A stretch of DNA of 64,000 nt from CALRQJ02 sp943370285. Its GTDB lineage: Bacteria > Bacteroidota > Bacteroidia > Chitinophagales > Chitinophagaceae. The notes under the pieces were generated by a model, which saw only the letters and a list, made by a program, of their open reading frames with translations, did not search any database and was not told where the DNA came from. Location: the NCBI GenBank assembly GCA_943370285.1, contig CALRQJ020000003.1:1-64000 (forward strand). The letters run 5' to 3'. Every line of letters begins with the position of its first letter. Position 1 is the first letter of the stretch. This document shows positions 51,822-61,447 of the stretch, piece by piece. The position numbers and the translations under genes are program-made.

Positions 51822-52802
51822 TTAATTATTTTCTCCTTCAATATCTTTTCCTTTTACCTTTCCGCCGCTGCTCCATTTTTGATTCATTTCATCAAACTCT
51901 TTTAAGTCTTCCGCAGAGAAAGTTCGGTTGTTGAGTTGTTTTAAATCGGGCTGTCCTGCATCTACCCAAGCGGTGTACCAAAAACAAGCTACGGCATAAA
52001 TACTTTGTCTAAATCTTCGCTCTACCATGCCTTTTAATTTTCTATCGTAAGCAATGGTAAATGCAGTAGAATATTGTCGAATTAATTTGCCGTTTCTTTC
52101 TTCAAACGCATATTTCTGATCGCTAGGAAATTCTTTGCTCAACTGTGCTTCATATTTTAAAACAGTATCAGCTGCTGCGGCACTTTCTAAAACTCTATCC
52201 CAAATAAACTTTCCCGGATCCTTAATGTATTCGGCCTTGCCAATCAAATAATCAAACTCTTTATCTGCCAATAATTCCGGCACCCTTCCTTCCCAAAAAC
52301 CATGTATACCGTTTTGATTGGTTTTTTGTCCGTTGTGATTACTACTGGCATGTAATGGCACATGGGCATCGGCAATGTAGTGGCCTAACTCGGCAGATAA
52401 TTTTAAAATCCTAGCTTGATTTTTTTCTTTGAAAGCCGCTTGTAATCTGCGTTTCATTATTTGTACCCACCAAGGCACAATGCCATGCATGTTAAGTGTA
52501 TCTTCAGTAAACTTTTTTACGGCATCATCCCAATTACGGGGTAAATTTGGAAATGGATAACTGCCGTATTGGTCCAAATCAATATAATGTCTTGGTGCTT
52601 CTTCAGCAATCGCATACCTGCGTTTATCTGGGTCAACACTATGTTCGGTTAAGAATGCCTGATTGGGTTTAAACAACACCATCATCTCCGGTGGCAATAA
52701 ATACACCGCATAATTATTAATGCGTTGGTGACCAAAAAATCCCCAGCAATAACAATTAATGCTTAAGCTAAGTAATACTAATACAGTTAATAATTTTTTC
52801 AT
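51822..52802 (-). CDS. Exported zinc-dependent phospholipase C / S1-P1-nuclease-like protein
   Basis: A 326-residue exported protein. The signal peptide ends at Cys19, so the mature protein would begin with Trp20 in WGFFGHQRIN. In this superfamily the N-terminal Trp amine is itself a zinc ligand, which fits. The remaining ligand motifs are HYIDLDQYG, LGHYIADAHVPLHAS and NGIHGFWEGRVPEL, where Glu replaces the usual Asp of WD. The enzyme would cut phospholipids or nucleic acid phosphodiesters. Its gene start overlaps the upstream DUF502 stop by 4 bases (ATGA), so the two are translationally coupled. Confidence 0.85.
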   Translation of the reverse strand: MKKLLTVLVLLSLSINCYCWGFFGHQRINNYAVYLLPPEMMVLFKPNQAFLTEHSVDPDKRRYAIAEEAPRHYIDLDQYGSYPFPNLPRNWDDAVKKFTEDTLNMHGIVPWWVQIMKRRLQAAFKEKNQARILKLSAELGHYIADAHVPLHASSNHNGQKTNQNGIHGFWEGRVPELLADKEFDYLIGKAEYIKDPGKFIWDRVLESAAAADTVLKYEAQLSKEFPSDQKYAFEERNGKLIRQYSTAFTIAYDRKLKGMVERRFRQSIYAVACFWYTAWVDAGQPDLKQLNNRTFSAEDLKEFDEMNQKWSSGGKVKGKDIEGENN

Positions 52803-53431
52803 GCTTCAATATCTGTTACACCACCACTAACAGTAAATTTCATGGCTTCGGCGGCGCTAATGTTATCTATTGCTTTGACCTTATTCTTTGGTACAAGATA
52901 CACAATTCCGCTGATGGCATAAGAGTGTGGAATATATACAATCACATGTTCTTCCATCCCAAAGTGATTGGCGCTTTCTTTGGTCAAAAATCCTACCCGC
53001 CAAACATCTTCTCCATCAACATTTACCAAAACAGGATGGGTAAACTTTTTTTTATCTCCGGCAAAAGCCTCTAAGAAATCTTTAACGGATGAGTAGATGA
53101 TTTTTATACCGGGTGTTTTCTCCAGAATGGTATCGAATAGCGCAACGAGTTTGCCAACAAAGAAGTTAGAAGAAATCCAACCAATTAAAATTACAAGCAC
53201 AATTACCACTACAAAACCTAAACCGGGTAAACGTTTGAGTTGGCCCTTGTCATCCACATCTAACACACTGGGAAATACAGTTTCTACCAGATTGGGCAGA
53301 ATATTATCTACAAAATTAAATAGCGATAAAACGGCCCATACAGTAATAATGATGGGTGCAATAATTACAAGGCCTTGTAGGAAATACTGAAAAACCTTAC
53401 GCCAATGCCACTTATCTGCTTGCTGCTTCAT
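52799..53431 (-). CDS. DUF502 membrane protein
   Basis: A 210-residue inner-membrane protein with two helices at about 13-38 and 70-92. The first is FLQGLVIIAPIIITVWAVLSLF and precedes a hinge containing LPGLGFVVVIVLVILIGWI. The rest is a soluble domain with IIYSSVKDFLEAF. DUF502 proteins are widespread and of unknown function. Its stop codon overlaps the start of the zinc phospholipase-like gene by four bases. The gene begins 88 bases from the AIM24-type gene. Confidence 0.9.
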   Translation of the reverse strand: MKQQADKWHWRKVFQYFLQGLVIIAPIIITVWAVLSLFNFVDNILPNLVETVFPSVLDVDDKGQLKRLPGLGFVVVIVLVILIGWISSNFFVGKLVALFDTILEKTPGIKIIYSSVKDFLEAFAGDKKKFTHPVLVNVDGEDVWRVGFLTKESANHFGMEEHVIVYIPHSYAISGIVYLVPKNKVKAIDNISAAEAMKFTVSGGVTDIEA

Positions 53432-53519
53432 GCTGCTAAAGTAGTAAAAACAGCAGCAAAAACGAATGGCATCACAATTACTGCAAGGTTAAGTAATCAT
53501 GATGCCATGTAATTTATGG

Positions 53520-54317
53520 TTAACGCCAACCGTCGCCATCTAAAATATTACCTAAACCGCCCAACACACTGCCTTCTTCTCTGCGGCTAGTGGTAGCATA
53601 TTGTAAAATTCGGCCGGCTAAACGGCTAATGGGTAAAGTTTGAATCCACACACGGCCGGGGCCACGCAGGGTGGCAAAGAAAACACCTTCTCCACCAAAT
53701 AAAGTGTTTTTAATACCACCAACAAACTGAATATCATAATCAACCGTATTGGTAAAAGCTACAATACAGCCTGTGTCCACTTTAAGCATTTCGCCGGGTT
53801 GTAAATCTCTTTCTAATACATGGCCACCGGCATGTACAAAAGCCATTCCGTCGCCTTCTAATTTTTGCATAATAAAACCTTCGCCACCAAACAAACCGGT
53901 TCCCAATTTGCGTTGAAATTCTATACCCACACTAACGCCTTTTGCAGCGCAGAGAAAGGAATCTTTTTGGCAAACAATACGATTATTTAAACGACTTAAA
54001 TCTAATGGAATGATTTTGCCCGGATACGGAGAAGCGAAACTCACTTTTTTCTTACCATTCACCACATTGGTATAAGCTGTCATAAATAAACTTTCGCCGG
54101 TGAGCAATCTTTTGCCGGCACTAAACAATTTGCCTAATAAGCCGCCATTTTGTTGATTGCTACCATCGCCAAAAATGGTTTGCATTTGAATGCCTTCATC
54201 CATCATCATAAAACTGCCCGGCTCGGCAATAGCGGTTTCGTTCGGGTCTAGTTCAACTTCTACATATTGCATTTCTTCGCCTACAATACGATAGTCTATG
54301 TCATGGTTCGTAATCAT
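53520..54317 (-). CDS. AIM24/TIGR00266-family protein
   Basis: A 265-residue cytoplasmic protein with a tandem beta-helix or jelly-roll fold of the AIM24/TIGR00266 family. The start IDYRIVGEEMQYVEVELDPNETAIAEPGSFMMMD, the internal SFLCAAKGVSVG and the glycine-rich LFGGEG motif repeat in both halves. The function is not known in bacteria; the yeast homologue affects mitochondrial architecture. It is 88 bases upstream of the DUF502 gene on the same strand and may share a transcript. Confidence 0.9.
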   Translation of the reverse strand: MITNHDIDYRIVGEEMQYVEVELDPNETAIAEPGSFMMMDEGIQMQTIFGDGSNQQNGGLLGKLFSAGKRLLTGESLFMTAYTNVVNGKKKVSFASPYPGKIIPLDLSRLNNRIVCQKDSFLCAAKGVSVGIEFQRKLGTGLFGGEGFIMQKLEGDGMAFVHAGGHVLERDLQPGEMLKVDTGCIVAFTNTVDYDIQFVGGIKNTLFGGEGVFFATLRGPGRVWIQTLPISRLAGRILQYATTSRREEGSVLGGLGNILDGDGWR

Positions 54318-54512
54318 GTGCTGTATTTTTAGGTATTAGTGTAAATGGCTGATGAATCATTACAAAGTTGTACAAAAAACAAATTAAATGGTTACGGAAC
54401 TTGGTGAACGGTAAACAAACCATATTCGTAGATAGTGCTTTAAATGTTGTTGTTTGTAGATTAAAAATATATCGAGGGGAGAATAAGTACCTTTAACATT
54501 GAACGTTTATTT

Positions 54513-55895
54513 ATGAAACAGTTTTGCTTGTTATTTTTTGTTGGATTGTTAACGATTGCTTGTAGTAAAAAAACAACTATTGTAGATACTCCACCACCGC
54601 CACCTGTTGTTGTTGATACAGATCCTGTGCAATATGGTGTGCCTTATGCAGCTGTGCCTGAACGACAAGATGCTACTATCTATCAAGTTAATATGAGGAG
54701 TTTTAGTGCTGCCGGAAATTTTGCCGGTGTATTGGCTCGGTTAGATTCTATTAAAGCATTAGGGGTAAATGTAATTTATCTGATGCCGATTTATCCTGTT
54801 GGTACAGTTAATGCAGTGAATTCGCCTTACTGCGTCAAAGATTATAAAGCGGTGAATAGCGAGTTTGGTAATTTAGCCGATTTACGAATGTTGGTAGATG
54901 CAGCCCATGCTAAAAATATGGCGGTATTATTTGATTGGGTGGCTAACCATACGGCTTGGGATAATGGTTGGATAACTGCACATAAAGATTGGTATTTGCA
55001 AAATGCCGGTGGAACTATATTGAGTCCGCCGGGTACGGGTTGGAACGATGTAGCGCAACTCAACTTTAATAATGCTGCCATGCGTTTAGAAATGATTAAG
55101 TGTTTGAAGTATTGGGTGTACACTGCTAATATTGATGGCTATAGATTTGATTATGCCGATGGTCCTCCGGTAGATTTTTGGAAACAAGCCGTTGATACGC
55201 TTAGAAATATCACTACCCATAAATTGCTCTTGATGGCAGAAGGTAATAGAACTGCCAATTATACTGCCGGTTTTGATTATAATTTTGGATTTAGTTTTTA
55301 TGGTCAGTTGAAATCTGTATTTAACAATAACCAACCGGCAACCAATATTGATAATTTAAATGCATCGGAATATGTAAATGCCACAGGAACTCAATTGGTG
55401 GTGCGTTATACAACCAACCACGATGTAAACAGTTCTGATGGAACACCATTGGACTTGTTTGGCGGTGTAAATGGTTCTTTGGCGGCATTTGTAGTTGCAG
55501 CTTATATGAAAAGTGTACCCATGGTGTACAATGGGCAAGAAGTTGGTCTTCCATATCGCTTAACCTTTCCATTTACCAGTACTAAAATTAACTGGACAAA
55601 TAATTATGCAATAGCTGCTGAATACAAAAAAATATTAGCGCTACGAGCTACAAGTCTTGCTTTAAGAAGAGGTACACTAACCAGTTACAGCAATGTAAAT
55701 GTTTGTGCGTTTACCAAAGAAGTAAGTGGAGAAAAAATGTTGGTATTGGTAAACATGCGTAATACCAACACAACCTTTACATTGCCTACAGCTATTGCCA
55801 ACACTACTTGGACAAATGTCATGACCAATACAACCATAAATTTTACAACACAGGTTAGTTTACCTGCTTATGGTTATATTATTGCGAGGCAATAA
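54513..55895 (+). CDS. GH13 alpha-amylase-family lipoprotein
   Basis: A 460-residue lipoprotein with lipobox TIAC (LLTIAC) and a proline-rich linker (TPPPPPVVV). The GH13 barrel has conserved regions: DWVANHT (region I), GYRFDYAD with nucleophile Asp213 (II), MAEGN with acid/base Glu243 (III) and TTNHD with Asp304 (IV). The C-terminal domain is a short beta-sandwich with no extra modules. It would cut alpha-glucans at the cell surface. The bidirectional terminator separates it from the DUF3857 genes; no susCD pair is present, so it is not a polysaccharide utilisation locus. Confidence 0.92.
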   Translation: MKQFCLLFFVGLLTIACSKKTTIVDTPPPPPVVVDTDPVQYGVPYAAVPERQDATIYQVNMRSFSAAGNFAGVLARLDSIKALGVNVIYLMPIYPVGTVNAVNSPYCVKDYKAVNSEFGNLADLRMLVDAAHAKNMAVLFDWVANHTAWDNGWITAHKDWYLQNAGGTILSPPGTGWNDVAQLNFNNAAMRLEMIKCLKYWVYTANIDGYRFDYADGPPVDFWKQAVDTLRNITTHKLLLMAEGNRTANYTAGFDYNFGFSFYGQLKSVFNNNQPATNIDNLNASEYVNATGTQLVVRYTTNHDVNSSDGTPLDLFGGVNGSLAAFVVAAYMKSVPMVYNGQEVGLPYRLTFPFTSTKINWTNNYAIAAEYKKILALRATSLALRRGTLTSYSNVNVCAFTKEVSGEKMLVLVNMRNTNTTFTLPTAIANTTWTNVMTNTTINFTTQVSLPAYGYIIARQ

Positions 55896-55900
55896 ATTAT

Positions 55901-55936
55901 AAAAAAAGCCATCTCGTTGTTGAGATGGCTTTTTTA
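55901..55936. terminator. Bidirectional terminator
   Basis: AAAAAAAGCCATCTC (55901-55915) pairs with GAGATGGCTTTTTT (55923-55936) around a GTTGTT loop. It serves the amylase gene and the convergent DUF3857 gene. Confidence 0.9.
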
Positions 55937-55951
55937 AAAACAACTTGTTTG

Positions 55952-58201
55952 TTATTTTTTCTTCAGCAAGATTTTTTCCTTACCAAAGTTGAAAGCTTCA
56001 TCTACAAACGCCACTAACTTAGTCCAATTGGCAACAGGTTCAAAGTTGTTGTTATAGTATTTACGAGCAGTCATCACAATTTTATTGCCTTCAATTTTGG
56101 CAGTACTAACAAAACCTCCGGTTTCATTTTCTACTTTCTTATTTAATTTTTCAACACCTTCGACAGTATAGCCATCTGGTATGACAAACTCAACGGAATA
56201 ATTAAATGCTCTGGGAAAAGGCATATACACATCTAGTTTTCTTTCTCGTTGATCTGCCTTAATTTCTAACTGAGAGCCAAATAATTTACCGGCTTCTAGA
56301 ATGTAATTATTGCCTGCTTTTTTAATCCAACCATCCATGGTAAATTCTTCTTCTATGTTAAAACCGGGGTCATTATGCCTTAAACCATAATTGAGAATTT
56401 TATATGATTTTAATTCTTTGGGTTTGCTATCGAATTGGCCGCTAATTTCATTTTCATATTTCTTTTTTTCTTCTTTTCTGGCATTAGCTAAAACTGTACT
56501 AAACTCATCTACACTTTTTTTGAATTCTTTACCTTTCTCTATCCATGCTTTACGCAAATCAGTTTCTAAGCCTAAATAAGTTCGTTCAGTCAACATCATA
56601 TCTTCGGTTAGCATTAATTCAGATTGCAAGTCTCTTCTTAAATGCCCTTTTGCCAATACATTTCTTTTTAGGTTCAATAATTGTGGATTGGCTTTGTCTA
56701 ATTCAACAGTAATTGTTTCTGTTCTAATATTGTCTTTTACAGCAGAAGCAGGAATTTTTGCTGTACCATCGTTGTCTAAAGTATAAGCGTAAATTCTACG
56801 CATAATGGGAGATTTTTTAGCTTTATAACTGGCATAACGGCCAGTCTCACCTTCAAAAGACGGTGGCACTTCTCCAAAATTATACAATGCTGAACCTAAG
56901 TATAAATACTGCGGCTTAGGTGTATTGAGTTTAAGTATGAAACTTAAATCTGCGGCCGAGAATAAGTCTGCTCTTTTTACGCTACTGCGACCGGTAACCA
57001 AAAATACTTCTCCCGTAATATCAAAATCAGTATCTACAGTATTCAATATGGCTAAGATGGTTTTAAGCTGTGTTAAATCATCGGTATAATCGTCTACATC
57101 GGTATAATCTCCGGTAAGAGATTTGAAATTTGTGAACGTATAATACCGATAGTAATAATAAATGTAAGCTGCTAATGAATCGTTGTTCATATTGCGTTTA
57201 TTAGCGCTGAATTTTTTCCAATCGCCTTTAATGTTATCGTTTGCACCAATTGAAATTAAGTAAGATGCAAAATCATTAATAAGCCCTGTTTCAATATCAT
57301 CACCACCAAACATTTTTGCTACTTCACCTTTCTTTACTTTGTTGCCACCGCGATGGCTAATATCTCCAAAAGCATATTTTACTCTGGTTAAAGGAATTTG
57401 TCGTGCAACAGAATTCCACATTAAGTTTTTAAGCTTAGGTAAATTTTTAGCAATCATTTCCATCCGGTTGTCATCTCCATCCGGGCTTACTTTAAACATC
57501 GGAGCACCATTGATGCATTGATACTCTGCAGCTATACGTTTGTCAAATAAAATATTGATGTTGAATTGTACAATCGGGTAATCATCGGCCAAAACAAACA
57601 TCATATTTTCAGACCCACCTGTTCCAGTTGATCCATCTGTTTTATCGTATGAGGTAATATAATAATCAACAATATCTCCTATTGATAAACCCGGTATTGC
57701 AATTTTGTTTGCCGTGCCATCTTTGGTTTCTTTTACGGTTACTTTACTTTCATCAATATCAATTTTCTGAACTGTACCGTCGGGCTTAATAACATGTAAG
57801 CCTAAAAACGAGTAGGCAATATTTTTTCCTAGGATGCCGGATCTTTTGCTTTGCAGTTTACTGAAACTAAGTTGAGAATACTCGTCTAATGCCGCTTGAT
57901 CATTGATGTAAATTTTTTCTCTCAGTGTTTTAATAACAGTGCCTTGTACGCCTGCTGCAAAGCCTAAACCATAAAACTTAAATTTCTTTTTGCTGTCTGT
58001 TTCAACCGTGTGTTTTTGTGCAAGAATAATGGCTGATTCATTTTTGAACTCAGCCGGTACGATGTTGCTTTCAAACATAGGGTCTTTAGTACCGAAAATG
58101 CTTTGTTCAATTTCTTCCGCCATTTTACGATACTCTTTGCTGTCTTGTGCTATTGCTACTGTGCTAAACAGCAAAGCAAACAGTGTGATTCTGATTGTCA
58201 T
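55952..58201 (-). CDS. DUF3857-type exported protein without transglutaminase catalytic residues
   Basis: A 749-residue exported protein with signal peptide (ITLFALLFSTVAIAQ). It resembles its upstream neighbour in layout: an N-terminal DUF3857 beta-sandwich (LHVIKPDGTVQKIDIDESKVTVKE), then a middle part where a transglutaminase domain would sit, then a C-terminal beta-rich domain. I cannot find a Cys-His-Asp triad in the middle (no YGDCKG-type motif). It is therefore probably a non-catalytic relative. It begins 10 bases after the stop of the active-type gene and is surely part of its operon. The function is unknown. Confidence 0.75.
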   Translation of the reverse strand: MTIRITLFALLFSTVAIAQDSKEYRKMAEEIEQSIFGTKDPMFESNIVPAEFKNESAIILAQKHTVETDSKKKFKFYGLGFAAGVQGTVIKTLREKIYINDQAALDEYSQLSFSKLQSKRSGILGKNIAYSFLGLHVIKPDGTVQKIDIDESKVTVKETKDGTANKIAIPGLSIGDIVDYYITSYDKTDGSTGTGGSENMMFVLADDYPIVQFNINILFDKRIAAEYQCINGAPMFKVSPDGDDNRMEMIAKNLPKLKNLMWNSVARQIPLTRVKYAFGDISHRGGNKVKKGEVAKMFGGDDIETGLINDFASYLISIGANDNIKGDWKKFSANKRNMNNDSLAAYIYYYYRYYTFTNFKSLTGDYTDVDDYTDDLTQLKTILAILNTVDTDFDITGEVFLVTGRSSVKRADLFSAADLSFILKLNTPKPQYLYLGSALYNFGEVPPSFEGETGRYASYKAKKSPIMRRIYAYTLDNDGTAKIPASAVKDNIRTETITVELDKANPQLLNLKRNVLAKGHLRRDLQSELMLTEDMMLTERTYLGLETDLRKAWIEKGKEFKKSVDEFSTVLANARKEEKKKYENEISGQFDSKPKELKSYKILNYGLRHNDPGFNIEEEFTMDGWIKKAGNNYILEAGKLFGSQLEIKADQRERKLDVYMPFPRAFNYSVEFVIPDGYTVEGVEKLNKKVENETGGFVSTAKIEGNKIVMTARKYYNNNFEPVANWTKLVAFVDEAFNFGKEKILLKKK

Positions 58202-58211
58202 GAAAGGGTGT

Positions 58212-60101
58212 TTATTTGGTTAAGACGATTTGTTCTTTGTATTTCTCTGTTAGCTTTTCCATGATGGAGTTCCATTGTACAAAATCTGAAGGCTTAAGCA
58301 TGACCTGCTTAATTTTTATAAGTTTTTTGTACAGTAATTTATTGCCGGATAATTTAAAGCTAAGTTGAATATCAATATTGGGATGTTGTAATGCTAGATC
58401 GGTTGGTAAGGTTGTTACCTTATAACCTGCCGGAATATTTAAATGCGTTTCTTGGTCAATATTAGATTTGAACGGTAGCAAAAGCGGATGCTTACGCTTG
58501 GCCGTATCAATGGTAAAATCGTCATAGTCTTTTCTAAAATCTAGTTCAGCATATATTTCATTGCCAAAAGCACTAACCCCATTTTTAAATAACACATCGT
58601 ATTTAATTTTAAGTGCGGTATCAATGCCTAATAAAGGTGTTGTTGTTAAATTGCTAATTTGATACGATTGGTTATTTTCTGACAGGTAATTGATTAATGC
58701 TTGGTTGAGATTATCGGTTTTAATAGATTGAATTTTGTTGAGCAAATCACTTCTTGCTTCCCCTTTATAAATTTGCTCCGATGTTCCTTTTAGTGATTCG
58801 TTGTTTTCTATAGTGTAAAAAATTTTTTCTTTTTGAACGTTTTGCTCAGGTGTTGTGGTTGGAATACGTTGTAATAAATGGGTTGGTCCGTTCTCAATCA
58901 AAACTTGTCTTCCTTGGATTCGTTCGGCATACTCATTGAAAGCCATATTTGTTTCGGTGCCATCTAAAAAATACATTTTGCCCTTGTATTGCCAAGCACA
59001 TATCATATGGTTATCTACTGCTAAATTGGGCGTTGAATAATCGTAAGCAATATGATTGGTTCCAATCCAACAAAGTCTTGCATCTAAGCCTAATGGTGTA
59101 AGTAGTGCTTTCAGCAAGTTGGCCATCCCTTTACAATCGCCATATTTTTTGTTTAATACTTCAGATGCTTTGGCCGGTTTAAATCCTGCTATACCATCTT
59201 CAAAAGCAATGTATCGGATGTTGCGATGTACCCAATTAAAAATGGTTTTTACTTTTTCTACATCGTCTGAAATGCCGGCTGTAAGTTCTTTTGCTTTGGC
59301 ATCTGTTATAGTTTTATCGTCATTAATTTGTTGTACTAAGCTACTGTACCATTTGTATTGATCTGCTAATGTGTTAAAATATGTAATGGCATCATTGTTT
59401 ACCATTGCTTGTTTATTTAAGATCATTACATGCGGATAAATATAACTTGGGCCGGGTGCATAGTTTTCAAATTTTCTAGCCGGAAGATTTTTAATGGTAT
59501 AAGTAATTATATCAGCATCTTCTTTGCTATCGAACGTTGATGCTTTTTGAATATATGCAGACTCAATATTCAAATCTCTCAACTCTGTTTTCATCCACTT
59601 TGGAACAATGAACGTAACGGTTCCATTCTCTATCAAATAACTTTCTGTAAAGTAAACTGATGTAAAATAACGTGGGTCTTTATGCGTCATTGAAAACTTT
59701 ACCTGACTTGTTGCATCTTTCTTTTCTAGCGGCAAATCAAAAAAGTACACTCTAGCATCGCTATAAAAAATTCCTTCAGACGAATAGTACTCATCTTTAG
59801 GGGTGATGTATTTATTCTTCTTGCCGCTAACATAAATAGCTACATCATCAATACTTACTTGATTATTGTACGTTTCTACAATCGTAATACTTTCCCTTAC
59901 TTCGTTACAACGATAGGTAATGTCGTTGGTTTCTTTAATAAGGACAGGATTATCGCCTTTGGCTTTCTCAAAACGAAACACTTGTGTTTTGTTAACAATC
60001 GTAATATTATTATTGTCACTCTGTGCTATTGCACTTACAAAAAACTGGAGTAAACTGAATAGGATTGCTATTACTGTAATAGGGAGAGATGGTTTGTGCA
60101 T
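58212..60101 (-). CDS. DUF3857 / transglutaminase-like exported protein
   Basis: A 629-residue exported protein; the ATG at 60101 is used because SLPITVIAILFSLLQFFVSAIAQ is the signal peptide. An N-terminal DUF3857 domain leads to a transglutaminase-like domain at about 260-400. The triad is intact: Cys323 in KYGDCKGMANLL, His365 in DNHMICAW, and Asp380 in FLDGTE. Such proteins may act as peptidases or amide-forming enzymes in the periplasm. A TATATTTG box ends 5 bases before the ATG. The degenerate copy follows by 10 bases. Confidence 0.88.
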   Translation of the reverse strand: MHKPSLPITVIAILFSLLQFFVSAIAQSDNNNITIVNKTQVFRFEKAKGDNPVLIKETNDITYRCNEVRESITIVETYNNQVSIDDVAIYVSGKKNKYITPKDEYYSSEGIFYSDARVYFFDLPLEKKDATSQVKFSMTHKDPRYFTSVYFTESYLIENGTVTFIVPKWMKTELRDLNIESAYIQKASTFDSKEDADIITYTIKNLPARKFENYAPGPSYIYPHVMILNKQAMVNNDAITYFNTLADQYKWYSSLVQQINDDKTITDAKAKELTAGISDDVEKVKTIFNWVHRNIRYIAFEDGIAGFKPAKASEVLNKKYGDCKGMANLLKALLTPLGLDARLCWIGTNHIAYDYSTPNLAVDNHMICAWQYKGKMYFLDGTETNMAFNEYAERIQGRQVLIENGPTHLLQRIPTTTPEQNVQKEKIFYTIENNESLKGTSEQIYKGEARSDLLNKIQSIKTDNLNQALINYLSENNQSYQISNLTTTPLLGIDTALKIKYDVLFKNGVSAFGNEIYAELDFRKDYDDFTIDTAKRKHPLLLPFKSNIDQETHLNIPAGYKVTTLPTDLALQHPNIDIQLSFKLSGNKLLYKKLIKIKQVMLKPSDFVQWNSIMEKLTEKYKEQIVLTK

Positions 60102-60106
60102 ATTGC

Positions 60107-60114
60107 CAAATATA
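60107..60114 (-). promoter_or_regulatory. TAnnTTTG box 5 bases before the DUF3857 ATG
   Basis: On the minus strand TATATTTG ends 5 bases before the ATG at 60101. If used it would give a leaderless transcript. A TTTG occurs 15 bases before it instead of 19, so the match is partial. Confidence 0.35.
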
Positions 60115-60322
60115 TATAACGATTGCATTCAAAATAACAGTTGAAAACAAAATATTTCAGTCAGTTAATTATAGCGAGGATCATCAATTTATTTGCTGCA
60201 TTTCTACATTCGTTAATGCAGTAATGCAATGGCATTTATATATTTTAGCCAATTGATTGTGATTCAATCAATTAGCTTATAAGTAAGCTCTTATTTGCCA
60301 AAGCAGATTTTTATTAGCACTA

Positions 60323-61336
60323 TCAATTTTTCATTTGATTAATGCTTATGATATCTTGACCGGTGCTGTCGCCATATTCTTGTAGTTTGCCAAATGCAGC
60401 AGCAGTAGCATAATCTAAAATATCTTGAGGTTGGTGACGATTATACAAGCCATAGATTAATCCGCCCATAAAACAATCTCCACTGCCACTTCGGTCAACA
60501 ACACCTTTACATGTAAAATCTGCAGATGCAAAATGTTTACCATCTGTAAATAAATGGGTGAAGTATAAAATATTATTTTCCTGCCCATCGAAACGATATG
60601 TATTGGCAACCGTTTTTACTTTTGGAAAGCGACTGATAATTTCATCGGCAGTTGATTCAGCATGGGCTATATAGGCAACTTTAGATTTTTTGTCGTGAAT
60701 TTGTTCATCAATAGCAGTGCCAAGTAAACTGTTGGCACTCCAAATATTACCCATCACAACATCGCAATGAGCAACTAGTTTTGGCATAATGTCTATCGGT
60801 TGTTTGCCATATTTCCAAAGTCTAGACCGATAGTTCAAATCTACAGAGATGGTAATACCTTTTTGTGTGGCGGCTTCTACGGCTTCTAAACAAACATCGG
60901 CAACACTTTCATTTAATGCGGGGCTGATAGCACTAAAGTTCAACCACTCTACATCGCCTAATACTTTGTCCCAATCTATCACACCTCTTTTTAGTTGTGA
61001 AAAAGAAGAGTTATCTCGGTCATACACCATTCCGCCTTTTAAATCGGCACCACGTTCTAAATAGTACAAACCAATTCTGTTTCCTGTAAGTAAAATAGAT
61101 GAAGTGTAAATCCCTTTGTATTCTAAGTAATCAATTACATGACGGCTCATGAAATTATCCGGTAAAGCGGTACAATATTTTACGGGAATATCCCATCCTG
61201 CTAAAGCTGTAGCAACATTGGCTTCTGCGCCGCCCATATATAACAACATGGGGTGTTTTTCTGCTATATCATGATGTGGAGCAGGAGAAATTCTTAACAG
61301 TAGTTCACCAAAACAAAGTACTTTCTTCTTCATCAT
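60323..61336 (-). CDS. PfkB-family sugar kinase, KdgK-like
   Basis: A 337-residue kinase. The N terminus KKVLCFGELLLRISP and GGAEANVATALAGW match 2-keto-3-deoxygluconate kinases, and the C-terminal DRSGSGDCFMGGLIYGL has the catalytic Asp in GSGD. VDLNYRSRLWK in the middle is typical of KdgK. It would phosphorylate 2-keto-3-deoxygluconate or a similar keto-sugar acid. No KDPG aldolase or uronate genes are adjacent, so the substrate is inferred. Two consecutive ATGs make the start uncertain by one codon. It lies between DUF3857 and the RND gene. Confidence 0.85.
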   Translation of the reverse strand: MMKKKVLCFGELLLRISPAPHHDIAEKHPMLLYMGGAEANVATALAGWDIPVKYCTALPDNFMSRHVIDYLEYKGIYTSSILLTGNRIGLYYLERGADLKGGMVYDRDNSSFSQLKRGVIDWDKVLGDVEWLNFSAISPALNESVADVCLEAVEAATQKGITISVDLNYRSRLWKYGKQPIDIMPKLVAHCDVVMGNIWSANSLLGTAIDEQIHDKKSKVAYIAHAESTADEIISRFPKVKTVANTYRFDGQENNILYFTHLFTDGKHFASADFTCKGVVDRSGSGDCFMGGLIYGLYNRHQPQDILDYATAAAFGKLQEYGDSTGQDIISINQMKN

Positions 61337-61399
61337 CAGCTAAGATTTTTACCGGAAAGGGGTTTAACAAAACTAACCATTCAGTAGCTATTTATTACA

Positions 61400-61430
61400 C
61401 AAAAAAGCCCTGCCGTTTCCGGCAGGGCTC
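61400..61430 (-). terminator. Terminator after the RND permease gene
   Basis: AGCCCTGCCG (61406-61415) pairs perfectly with CGGCAGGGCT (61420-61429). On the minus strand it is followed by a T run, 18 bases past the RND stop codon. Confidence 0.88.
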
Positions 61431-61447
61431 TATATAACCAAAACCAA

